The notes beneath the pieces are model-generated. The model was given only the letters and a program-made list of their open reading frames with translations, was not told the origin of the DNA and did not search any database. From Ovis canadensis (Eukaryota; Chordata; Mammalia; Artiodactyla; Bovidae), in contig NC_091262.1 in NCBI RefSeq assembly GCF_042477335.2, positions 68,062,001-68,126,000 on the forward strand: 64,000 bases of DNA, in the 5' to 3' direction. Every line of letters starts with the position of its first letter. Position 1 is the stretch's first letter. A program made the position numbers and the translations under genes. Positions 12,926-23,445 of the stretch are shown piece after piece.

Positions 12926-14549
12926 GCTCCAAAATCACTGTAGATGGTGACTGCAGCCATGAAATTAAAGGACACTTGCTCCTTGGAAGAAAATCTGTGA
13001 CCAACAGCATATTAGAAAATAGAGACACTATGTGGAAAATTCTGAAAGAGATGGGAATATCAGACCACCTGACCTGCCTCTTGAGAAATCTGTATGCAGG
13101 TCAGGAAGCAACACTTAGAACTCGACATGGAACAACAGACTGGTTCCAAATAGGAAAAGGAGTACGTCAAGGCTGTATATTGTCACCCTGCTTATTTAAC
13201 TTCTATGCAGAGTACATCATGAGAAACACTGGGCTGGAAGAAACACAAGCTGGAATCAAGATTGCCGGGAGAAATATCAATAACCTCAGATATGCAGATG
13301 AGACCACCCTTATGGCAGAAAGTGAAGAGGAGCTAAAAAGCCTCTTGATGAAAGTGAAAGAGGAGAGTGAAAAAATTTACTTAAAGCTCAACATTCAGAA
13401 AATGAAGATCATGGCATCCGGTCCCATCACTTCATGGGAAATAGATGGGGAAACAGTGGAAACAGTGTCAGACTTTTTATTTTTGGGGGCTCCCAAATCA
13501 CTGCAGATGGTGACTGCAGCCATGAAATTAAAAGATGCTTACTCCTTGGAAGAAAAGGTATGACCAACCTAGATAGCATATTCAAAAGCAGAGACATTAC
13601 TTTGCCAACTAAGGTCCGTCTAGTCAAGGCTGTGGTTTTTCCTGTGATCATGTATGGATGTGAGAGTTGGACTGTGAAGAAAGCTAAGCGCTGAAGAATT
13701 GATGCTTTTGAACTGTGGTGTTGGAGAAGACTCTTGAGAGTCCCTTGGACTGCAAGGAGATCCAACCAGTCCATTCTGAAGGAGATCAACCCTGGGATTT
13801 CTTTGGAAGGAACGATGCTAAAGCTGAAACTCCAGTACTTTGGCCACCTGATGCGAAGAGTTGACTCATTGGAAAATACTCTGATGCTGGGAGGATTTGG
13901 GGGCAGGAGGAGAAGGGGACGACCGAGGATAAGATGGCTGAATGGCATCACGGACTCGATGGACGTGAGTCTGAGTGAACTCCAGGAGACGGTGATGGAC
14001 AGGGAGGCCTGGCGTGCTGCGATTAATGGGGTCGCAAAGAGTCGGACACGACTGAGCGACTGAACTGAACTGATTCTGCCAACAAAGGTCTGTCTCGTCA
14101 AAACTATGGATTTTCCAGTAGTCATGTATGGATGTGAGAGTTGGACTATAAAGAAAGCTGAGCACCAAGGAATTAATGCTTTTGAACTGTGGTGTTAGAG
14201 AAAACTCTTGAGGGTCCCTTGGACAACAAGGAGATCAAACAAGTCAATCCTAAAAGAAACCAACCCTGAATATTTATTGGAAGGATGGATGCTGAAGCAG
14301 AAACTCCAATACTCTGGCCACCTGATGCGAAGAACTGACTCCCTGGCAAAGACTCTGATTCTGGGAAAGATTGAAGGCTGGAGGAGAAGGGAATGACAGA
14401 GGATGAGATGGTTGGATGGCATCACCAACTCAATGGACATGAGTTTGAGCACGTTCTGGGTGCTGGTGATGCACAGGGAAGCCTGGCATGCTGCAGTCCA
14501 TGGGGTTGCAATGAATCAGACACGACTGAGCAACTGAACTGAAACTGAA
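12926..14549 (+). mobile_element. Older BovB split by a younger BovB
   Basis: The left piece at 12926-13030 encodes [23 protein letters not shown] and stops at the position just before the consensus ACTTTGCCAACAAAGG. The right piece resumes at about 14074 with TTCTGCCAACAAAGG and continues to the CTGAA tail at 14549. Joined in element order, the pieces are contiguous, so this is one 5'-truncated older-group copy (GGGAAAGATTGAAGGC signature near 14358) interrupted by another element. Both pieces carry stops and many substitutions. Confidence 0.88.
13031..14073 (+). mobile_element. Younger BovB nested in older BovB
   Basis: A 5'-truncated copy beginning at the segment for [10 protein letters not shown] and ending in GAACTGAACTGA. 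The RT domain is readable, but the catalytic motif has become YADE (13291-13302; GAC to GAG), which would remove one of the two metal-binding aspartates. The frame shifts near 13485 (in the FLFLG region) and is stopped at 13692-13694. An open frame at 12913-13563 runs from the older element into this one and is an artefact of nesting. A flanking duplication could not be resolved. Confidence 0.88.
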
Positions 14550-14872
14550 TCTACTGTATATGTCGCATATTGTCCTCCAACTAATTAAATAACACCAAAA
14601 TAGTCCCATCTCATAAGCCCACTTTTACAAGAGTATTTTTGCAGCTAACTTATTCTAGTAGAGCCAATAATATAGATTTTTATAAAAATTCAGTCTTCTT
14701 CAAAGATCAAACTACAGTTCTCTTATATCAAGGTAATACTTGACCTTGAATATTTTCAGGCTGAAGTAAAATCTTCGATGCTTTAAGGTATAAAAATTCA
14801 GAGTTCACAACCAAAATCTTGTCTAAGTTCTTCAAGTTGTAAAACTCCTCCATTTTATTTTATTTTTTCTAA

Positions 14873-14995
14873 AGTGTGGTTCTTCCCACTAGGGCTTTGG
14901 AGCTGACACTGCAAGGATTAGAATCATCCTTCCAAAAAAAAAGCACAGAGAAATAAATATTTAGTTGTGCTCATCTAGACAGCAAATAACTGTAT
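14873..14995. repeat. Unassigned repeat, copy 2 (pair with 11868)
   Basis: Starts GTGGTTCTTCCCACTAGGGC and ends near CATCTAGACAGCAAA. Same orientation as the copy about 3 kb upstream and clearly diverged from it by point changes and small indels. Confidence 0.7.
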
Positions 14996-16329
14996 GTAAC
15001 ATCTGCCCTGACTCTGCAGGGTCCCTTGAGTCCCATAGCAGTATACTTGGCCAATAGCAGTCTGCTTCAAGTGGGTTTTGACGGGTCTGTGGGGCCCACC
15101 ACTGCTAGCTCTCCTAGCCAGCTGCTGTTTGGTATTGTGTGGGAAGGTCTATCCACTACAAATTGCTGTATCATTGTACCAGGGCACTGTGTTGCTAGAA
15201 AAATTCTCACACATATTTGCTCTGGAGAGACAGTTTAATAAAAGTGCCAAACTTCCACTAATGTTGTCCCTATGACCGACTCATATGGTCCCTATGACCC
15301 AACCTTAAGGTAAAGTGGGAAAGCCTACAGAAGAAGAAAAATATAAGCACAAAAAATTTTTAAATAATATGTCAGCTTTGTTAACTAAAATATTTTAATT
15401 AGCCAATTAATTATCAAAGTTTCAAGAATTTTGTGGGAACTTCTAATAGGATTTCACTATAATCTAAAACTAACTCATAGAACTGGTGGCATAGGAATAC
15501 TACAGAAATAAAGGCTATGAAACCCAAACTCAAGGCATCCCCACTCCAGTGATTATCAATAATTCACTGTAACATCAAGTCTACATTAAGTTACATGGAA
15601 CACACACCAAGTACTTAAGCAACATGGCTGCAGAGGAGGGAGTGGCCTTGCATTCCACATTCATTGACGCATCCCTATTATTGTAAGGCATCAACAACTC
15701 CATTGCCAGAGATGTGCCCCAGTGCAAAACCTGTGGACTCAAACACTTAATTAAATCATCTAGATCTTTATAAACATATTGTACCTTGGCTCATTATTGC
15801 TGAATGATGAGCTAAACTTTGTTGTGTAAAAACAGTACACTCACCTCTGCTGGGAAATTTGAGTACTCCAGGAAATCCTCAGTACCCAAAACTCCCTCTC
15901 TCATTGTAAAAAACTTCAACCTCTGAAATTTCACATCTGGGAACTCATCCTAAATTCAATTTTTAAGTGGGAAATATTTCCTAAAAGTTTACATATTATC
16001 CTACACTGAAAAGATAATCATTTAGGAGAACTAAATCATTTAGTTCTTTGGTTGGAATATGAAACACCACAGCCTAAAAGAGGAAAGACAGTTATAAAAG
16101 GGAGAACAACCAAAGAAATGACAAGTGGAACACTTAAGAAGAACTTGTCTATTTTCCAGGTTGGCTAGTTGCTCAGTCAACAGAAGAACTCTTGCAGACC
16201 AGTATAGTCTTTCTATCACAATAGTGGCAAAAAAATAAATAAATAAACAGCAGAAGAGATGAGATAGAACCATGGGAAAACCAAGTCATGGCAGATACTG
16301 TTTCACAAAAAGTCCCCACTGTGGAAGGC
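14996..16329. other. No gene or named repeat recognised
   Basis: AT-rich DNA. Frames at 15026-15275 (64-70 codons) have no recognisable protein content. 14550-14872 is similarly unassigned. Confidence 0.45.
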
Positions 16330-16420
16330 AAAAAGCTATAAGTAGAAAGGGGGCAAGTCACATTACATCTCTGAGCCTCAGTTTCCTGATATGTAAAACA
16401 TTGGAAATATACCAAGTATA
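16330..16420 (+). mobile_element. MIR SINE relic
   Basis: The core GGGCAAGTCACATTACATCTC with CTGAGCCTCAGTTTCC is the conserved centre of MIR. The flanks are too decayed to set exact ends. Confidence 0.75.
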
Positions 16421-16435
16421 GCCTACCTTGATCCT

Positions 16436-16657
16436 GCGTGTGAGCTGTCTCATCATTCATGTCCAACTCTTTGGGACGCTATGGACTATAGCCCACCAGA
16501 CTCCTCTATCCATGGGATTTTCCAGGCAAGAATACTGGAATGGGTTGCAATGTCCTCCTCCAGGGTATCTTCCCAACCCAGGGATCAAACCCACATCTCT
16601 TATGTCTCCTGCATTGGCAGGCGTGTCCTTTATCATTAGCTCCACCTGGGAAGTCCC
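16436..16657 (-). mobile_element. Bov-tA SINE
   Basis: Near full length on the reverse strand, with a recognisable tRNA-like head at the right end (CTCCACCTGGGAAGTCCC) and a GGGATCAAACCCACATCTC box-B region. Confidence 0.9.
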
Positions 16658-17204
16658 AGAACCTCCCCTACCACCTTCATTTCTCTCTCACCTTCCATTT
16701 GGGGGTGGTATGAAGAAGAATGGGGAAAAAAGATGCTACCTGCTTCCGATTTCTTGGCTTCTCTGCAGCTGCCACTATAGAGATTTCTTTCTTTCATCTC
16801 TTCAATCAACACATCTTTAACTGCATCTGTAGATGTTCTGAATGCCAAAAGTCTGTGAAGAAAACGAATGCAGAAAGAATTCATAGATAAAAATGGTTGA
16901 CATGGACGTTACTAGAAGCTGCATTTGTAAAATAAACTTCACCGTCAGAACAACTGTTAACACAGTGACACCAAACCATGAATAGGCTTCTGAAGACAGA
17001 CAATAGCACCATCAATATGCAAAGACATGGAGAAGTTTATTCTGGAAAGTGGCTGGTATAATATAGAAGCAAAATGAGAGGACATTACAAAAAATAATAA
17101 GGTAAACCAAAACCTTTTGAGTCCACACCACTTTCTCTAACATAGGCCATGATTCTAGGTGGCCAAGAGAGTCTCTAAATTTGTTGTGTGGTGCAGGTTC
17201 TAGA
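16658..17204. other. No gene or repeat recognised
   Basis: Short frames only. No feature supported. Confidence 0.45.
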
Positions 17205-17292
17205 GGGAGCTTCACAGGTGGCACTAGTGGTAAAGAGTGAAAGTCACTCACAGGGTTGCAAAGAGTTGGACACAACAGTGAAACTGAAATAA
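17205..17292 (+). mobile_element. Bov-tA SINE with large internal deletion
   Basis: The tRNA-like head (GAGCTTCACAGGTGGCACTAGTGG) is joined directly to the 3' end (CAGGGTTGCAAAGAGTTGGAC). About 120 bp of the usual body between them is missing. Confidence 0.8.
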
Positions 17293-17409
17293 GGCTCCAA
17301 GTTAATATAACATACATTGGAAAGCAATGTAAAATCATGCATTGAGGAAAAGGAAGGCAAACCAAATACAACAGGAAAAAGAACAATTTATTCAATCAAA
17401 AATTAAGCA

Positions 17410-17650
17410 AAGAATATTTGCTGAACACTTACTATATCCAAAATATACATTTTTTTTCAAAATATACATTTTTTACTTATGTACATTATTTTGGTTATTT
17501 CTCTATCACTGTAAGAACAGAGATGATATCAGCCCTACCCTTGAGATGAAGAAGTTGAGGCTCAGACATTTTTCCATGGCTATACATCTAGAAAGTTAGG
17601 TAGGAGGCATTCAAACTGACACTAAATCCCAAGATTGTTTTCAATATTAC
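17410..17650 (-). mobile_element. MIR SINE relic
   Basis: Reading left to right it matches the reverse complement of MIR: TTGCTGAACACTTACTATAT, then GAGATGAAGAAGTTGAGGCTCAG, then CTAGAAAGTTAGGTAGGAGGC. Contains a local duplication of AAAATATACATTTTTT near 17440-17473. Confidence 0.7.
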
Positions 17651-17956
17651 TTTTAATATAACAGGTTTCTTATTCTATTGATTGTAGGAACACAGGTTGA
17701 AAAATTATGAAATATGGTGCCCAAAGCCAAAGAAGCTAGAAAGTATTTGATGCAAATGCTAAATGATCTTTCCAGCAACTTTAGAGGACATGAATAATAT
17801 GGTTATTTTAGGGACAGATGAAGAAAATAAAATCAAGGGCACTTAATACTTTCAATGAACATTTTCCATGAAGTAAGAAAGGTAATCACCAAGAGCCACT
17901 AACGCCTCAAACAAATGGAAAAATAAAACAGTTTATAAATAATCAACAGGTAACAT
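17651..17956. other. No gene or repeat recognised
   Basis: Short AT-rich interval without a supportable feature. Confidence 0.45.
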
Positions 17957-18167
17957 AGCTTCCCAGGTGGCACAGTGGTAAATCCACCTGCCAATGCAGG
18001 AAGCACAAGAGATATGGGTTTGATCCCAGGGTGAGGAAGGTCTCCTGGAGTAGCAAATGGCAACCCACTCCAATATTCTTGCCTGAGAAATCCTATGGAA
18101 AGAGGAGCCTGGCGGGCTATAGTCCATGGGGTCACAAAAAGTCAGACACAACCGAGTGACTGAGCGT

Positions 18168-18168
<1 letters not shown>
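17957..18168 (+). mobile_element. Bov-tA SINE with CA tail
   Basis: tRNA-like head AGCTTCCCAGGTGGCACAGTGG, box B GGTTTGATCCC, body to GACTGAGCGTGCA. Its 3' end runs into the CA repeat that follows, so the microsatellite most likely grew from the SINE tail. Confidence 0.9.

Positions 18169-18199
<31 letters not shown>
18169..18199. repeat. (CA)n microsatellite on SINE tail
   Basis: About 15 uninterrupted CA units directly at the 3' end of the SINE. Confidence 0.95.
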
Positions 18200-18200
<1 letters not shown>

Positions 18201-18912
18201 AGGATAAAGTACCCTTGGCTGATATAAAGAAGTATAAACATAAGGAATAGTTTCACTACAGAAACCAGTAATCCTTGTTTAAAACATTTCTCATTTTCTA
18301 TGATTTCAACTATAATCTTTTCATACTTGAAAACAATTTAGACATTTTAAAGACAATGAGGCAGTATTCAAAAGAAACTGGAAGGCTACAGGAAAAAAAG
18401 GTACTCTCCTTTTTTGTTCTAGTGTTTTACAGTGTCTTACTTTGGTATCATTTTCTTTCCATCTTACTTCAGTATGTCACACTGACAAATGATTAAGTTA
18501 TAAAATAAATTTAAAATATTTTTTTAAACCCTGAGAATTTTCTATTACAAGATAAATTACAGAGTTTAAATTAATCAAGGAAAAATCTACAAACATGCTC
18601 AATTTATAAGATAGAAAAATTCTTCAATTTTTTTAATAAAAAAGTAATTATCATTTTCCTCAAAGACTAATCATGTTATGCCCACACATAGAAAATAACT
18701 GGACAAATGAGGCAAACTGAAAAAGACAAACTCAGAACAAAAAGAAAAAACCTCTCTATCTTGAACATTCAGAAAATTTATACATGATGTAATTTGTAAA
18801 ACCTCATATTACCTACCTAATTGTCCCTTTTCAGCATCTACACTAACTGAAATATATGAAAAATGAAAATGGAAATCAGCCCAACTGTCTACTCTGTTTT
18901 GAGAACAAAATC
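18200..18912. other. No gene or repeat recognised
   Basis: AT-rich; short frames only. Confidence 0.45.
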
Positions 18913-19184
18913 AAGTACTAGGGACTTCCCTGGCAGTCCAGTGACTAAGCTTCTGTGTTCCCAATACAGGGGGTTTGAGTTTGATCCTTGGCCAGGAACT
19001 AGATCCCATATGCTGCATTTAAAAGATCTCGCATGCCACACTTAACTAAAAAAAGGGATTCCCCACTAAAGAATCCTGCATGCCGAAACTAAAGACCCTG
19101 CAAACCACAATGAAAACCGAAGATCTCACGTACCACAACTAAGACCCAGTGTAGCCAAGTTAAATTTTTTTAAATAAAGTACTA
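18913..19184 (+). mobile_element. CHR-type SINE with 8-bp duplication
   Basis: The body at 18921-19176 starts GGGACTTCCCTGGCAGTCCAG, has the GTTTGATCCTTGGCCAGGAAC region, then a long CA/A-rich 3' part, as in the CHR family of cetaceans, hippos and ruminants. The repeat AAGTACTA flanks it at 18913-18920 and 19177-19184. Older than the Bov-tA copies by its divergence and family age. Confidence 0.85.
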
Positions 19185-19545
19185 ATACAACACGGATGTT
19201 GAACATGAAATATATGATATAAGATTGATGAACTTCAAAAACATAGCACTAAGGAAAGAAGCCAGACTCAAGAGACCATATTTTAGATTATTCAATTTAT
19301 ATATACCAACCAGGATAAGCAAATCTATAGTGACTAGAAGTAGATTAGTGATTGCCTTGGGCTGGAGGTTGGAATAGCGAGTCACAGAAAATGGACAGAA
19401 GGTTTCATTTGGAATGATGAAAATATTCTAAAATTAGATTGTGACATTGGCTGCACAACTCTGTAAATTTACTAAAATTCATTGAATTGTACAGTTAAAA
19501 GGAGTGAATTTTATGGTATGTAAACTATACCTCAATAAAGTTATT
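19185..19545 (+). mobile_element. Ancient L1 3' end
   Basis: Contains the conserved L1 3' UTR segments TAGTGACTAGAAGTAGATTAG, GATGAAAATATTCTAAAATTAG, CTAAAATTCATTGAATTGTAC and CTATACCTCAATAAAG. Fits an old mammalian L1 (L1M-like), diverged. Confidence 0.8.
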
Positions 19546-19555
19546 ACACAAATTG

Positions 19556-19757
19556 TTTTGGTTCAGACGGTAAGGAGTCAGCCTGCAATGCAGGAGACCT
19601 GGATTCAATCCCTGGGTTGGGGAGAACCCCTAGAAGAGGAATGACAACCCACTCCAGTATTCTTGCCTGGAAAATCCCATGGATGGAGAAGCCTAGCAGG
19701 CTACAGTCGGAAGGGTCACAAAAAGTCGGACACAACGGAGCAAGTTCACTTTCTTTC
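19556..19757 (+). mobile_element. Bov-tA SINE, head degraded
   Basis: The recognisable body starts at GGTTCAGACGGTAAGGAGTC and ends at TTCACTTTCTTT. The first bases of the head are lost or diverged. It sits at the 3' end of the preceding L1, probably in its A-rich tail. Confidence 0.88.
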
Positions 19758-20647
19758 TACCAGATACCAATTTAAATTCTGAAAGAGCTCCTTTAAAATC
19801 AAAATAGTTCAACCAAACTAATTCTCTCCTGTCATTTCTCATGAGTATGGAGGATCCAATAGAGCAGTATTTTTCTCATTTTCCTTTGAAACTCTCCCTA
19901 TTCGAATGAAGACAAAAATCTCAGTTGAAACCATTAGCCTCTGAAACCATCAGCTCTTATCCTCTTCTGCATCACTCATAAAAGCTTACAAAAGGGTCAA
20001 ATTCATGGCTGGGTCAAATTCTGAACTAGGAGAATGCTTACTACTAAACATGTCTAAGTGTACCTATAGTAAATGTACTTAAACATAACTGCTCTCTCTT
20101 AAAGTCCTTTATATTTTGGTATATAGATACTTCAAAAAATAAATTTTTGAGACTGTGACTCATAAACTTACTTCCTTAAGTTTTCAAAATTAGCACTAAT
20201 GCTTTCTGGAACCTGAAAAGGGCTTTTTTTGGTCTCACTTTTATCTTATGGGCAACATCAGGTTGGGTTAGTCACAGTCGTTAATGAGAGATCTCGCGAT
20301 TTAATGGAGCAGTCACAAAACCAATTTGAGCAGAAGAAAAGTATGGCAGTAATAGACATGACTCTTCTTACCTTTGTGGTTTTAAAAGAGATGTGAAGGC
20401 ATGACTCCTAACAGCTAAACAGACTTGGAGCCTGTCCAGGACACCTGAGAAGAAAAAGACTACCACCTCAGTTTCATCCTTTTCCTGGGCATAGACAGGT
20501 AACTCTGAACAGCTACTTCCTTCTTTTGTGTTTATCCATCCCTCCTGGTTCCAGTCCACTCGAAATTCCAGTCTGTAGTCACTGGTCTCGGTCCCACTCC
20601 ATTCTCATACCTATACCTCAGTCTCTGTATTTACTTTTAAGTTTATC
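19758..20647. other. No gene or repeat recognised
   Basis: No supportable feature. Confidence 0.45.
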
Positions 20648-20702
20648 CTCTTTCTTTCTTTTTTCCTTCCTTCCTTTCTTTTTTTTTTTTTTTTTTTTTT
20701 TT
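20648..20702. repeat. Pyrimidine tract ending in T24
   Basis: CT-rich stretch followed by 24 Ts at 20679-20702. Could be the complement of a retroposon poly-A, but no element body is recognisable beside it. Confidence 0.85.
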
Positions 20703-23445
20703 GATGAAGGAAATCATACCTCAGAAAAGGTTTTCAAGAGAGGATAAATTTAAAAAGTGCTTACATCAGGAACTTGGTCATTTATACTTTTGCTACTTTG
20801 CTATATTCCAAAGATGTTACAATATATTTACTACAAGATAAAATACAATTTAAAAGAGGAGGAACAAAGAAAAAATAGGATGGGTTGGGGACCGCCACAG
20901 TAAGAAGATAGAAGAAAAATAGGAAAGTCAAGATAAAGCCAGAAATCAATTTATAACACAAAATGCACTCTATAAGGTGGAACCCAAAGTTAACAAAAAA
21001 AATTTCCAGTAACCAACACAAAGAAAATAAAAACTGTTAAATATATCATTATTTTGATAGGACAGCAATAGGCCAGCTAAGAAAAGAAATATATATGAGA
21101 TAAATTTTTGTTACAAGCAATATAGTGAATATCTTCAACAATAAATATAACAACAATGTTCATAAAGAAAAACTCAGAGGGTTAGAATAAGCATGAAAAA
21201 AAAAGCGGTTAACTATGTGCCTGGGAGAGTAATAAATGTTGCCTAATGAGAAGTGAAATGGTAGTTCTAAAGAAACTCTAATATTCTCTTCTACTTACCA
21301 CTGTCTTGTGTTTTCACAATAAAAAATTCTATAATATTGAAATCTGCATATCTTAGAAGTCTGCTAACCCTATTCTCTATTTGCTGCATATTTGAGCAAG
21401 TGATTAATCAACTTTTAATCAACATTTCTAGTATTGAGAAATGTATTATTTTCCAACACAATCTACTTTTTGACAATTCTATTTATTAAACACATATCCC
21501 TTATATTGAATCAATATGTGCTCCTACTCACTGGTCCTATACCTGGCTTCTGGAGTTGCACAAATAAACTTCACTGCTAGCCATGTGCTAGATAGACTGC
21601 TGAATGTTTGTAGACAGCTAGCATGGTACCCTGCCTCTCTGAGCTACATATCCCAGATCTCCTATTTATAAAGAAACTAAGATAATTCATTATGTGCAGA
21701 TGCTCATCTTCTCTGAGTCAGCTAATACAATGAAAGAAAATTGTGTTTAAAAGAAGATACTGGCAAATAAGAGAGAGAGCCAAGGCACATTTTATAAAAT
21801 AGCCTTTAAATATCAGATTCCTGAAAAATTAAAATTCTTGGGTTTTCACTTATAAGTGGATATTCTTAGTAAATAAAACATAAAATGCCCAAATATCCTC
21901 ATTTGTATAAGCAACAGTCAATTTGAATAATTTTAAAAATGAATTATTAAAGGATCTATTTTTCCTACATTTTCTGAAAAGGTTAGAAGGAATAATTTAG
22001 TACTAAATATTTTGAAAAGAAAATGGCAAAGCCTTTATTTAAAGGCTTACCTAAATTAGGATCAAATTTTGAGTGGAGGAGAAATAATTAAACTAGCGTT
22101 GAACTCTATTTTATAAGATTTATCTGTTCCTATATAGGAAGAATATTCTTTGAATCCAAAATGAATTTTTCTCATTTGAAGAGAAAAACATTAATTCAAC
22201 TACTCTTAAATTTTACTTACCAAAAAAAAAAAAAAAAAGAGTTTAACTCTATATACCACCACAACAACAAATCCAAGAATTTACCTTTATTTCTACTTTT
22301 TTAATCACATTTCTGAATAACATGTCATGTGCAAGAAAAGAAAATGAACAAAGAGAATGTATCATAAAAATATTTCAAAATGTACACAGGAACCTCATTC
22401 ACCCTCCAGTCCCTCTGGCTTTCAAAGCTGCACAAAGAAGGACAGCTGGATTGTCCAATAGCTCCCAGTGTCCACCCTTTAGGCTTTGTACACACAATCT
22501 AGGGATCACTGGATAAAAGGGCATCCTTTGGTGCTCACAGCCCCCATCCCTTTACCTTGTCTATTGGTGAGTCGTTGGGGCTTATAATATTCTTATTTAG
22601 TTCACTCTGGAATGTGAAATAAGACTGTTATAAAAGAATCCAAAAGAGAAATCAATTGAATGCTACCATGGAGAAAATTGGAAACTATTTAAAGTGCCAA
22701 GGTGCAGAACCAAATCTAAGTGTCTATGATCCCTGACATTATTACAAAAGCAATCAGAGATCCATGGCTCTTTTCAAATATAAAACTCTTTTCCTTAATA
22801 GTAATACTCAACTAGACAGTGTTAAACAGAAGCATTAGTGAAAATAAATTAAATTATCCCATTCTTTGATAATGAATAGATAATAGTATCTGTCCAATTT
22901 GGAATCACCCAGCTTCACAATTTCTTAAGACTAAAGGTAGTGCTTGTTACTCTCCTACTTTCCACAAAAAGCATGCTTTGTTTCTCCTAATGAAGAGCTG
23001 TGAAGAGATTAAACCAGCTAAAAGTATTCCTTCTAAAGTGAAACAAAGTATCACTAACACGTTTTTGGAAAAAAAAAATAGAGTAAGTTTTGCTTCTTAC
23101 CCATTTCATTTAAGCAGTACTTTCTTTTTTACAATTCCCTATAATATTTCTTCTAACTTGTCCCTTCACTAATGACTTAGAAGATACAAATACTCAAACT
23201 GGTCATATAATGCTCTTAAATGCCAAAAGTTTTGATGTCAGAAAAAAAGAAAGATTTCAACATATTGACTTAAGGGTACTGCCAACATTTCTTCTCCATT
23301 TATCATCTTGTGCTCTAGCTGTTCACTCACCGTTCCCAAATCAATGAAATTATAATGGAATTGATTTCCATTTGCAATTCTATGGTTGTACTGTAAAAAA
23401 AAAAAAAAACTCTTATTAATAAAAGAAAAAAAATTAAGTGTTCTT
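20703..23445. other. 2.7 kb without recognised gene or element
   Basis: AT-rich. Holds a 17-base A run at 22222-22238 and a shorter A-rich stretch near 23397-23410, but no body of a named retroposon next to either. Open frames reach 60-80 codons and have no recognisable content. Confidence 0.5.

Noticed and set aside
12913-13563. 216-codon open frame that looks like a complete small RT gene
   Set aside because: It starts at a GTG in a SINE-like head, crosses from one BovB into another nested in it, and ends after a frameshift. It is a product of nesting.
13427-14125. Long reverse-strand frame as a host gene
   Set aside because: It is the antisense of BovB coding sequence and recurs in every well-preserved BovB copy. 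Kept only as a curiosity in the findings.
20648-20702. Complemented poly-A tail of a retroposon
   Set aside because: No retroposon body could be recognised next to the T run, so it is listed only as a low-complexity tract.
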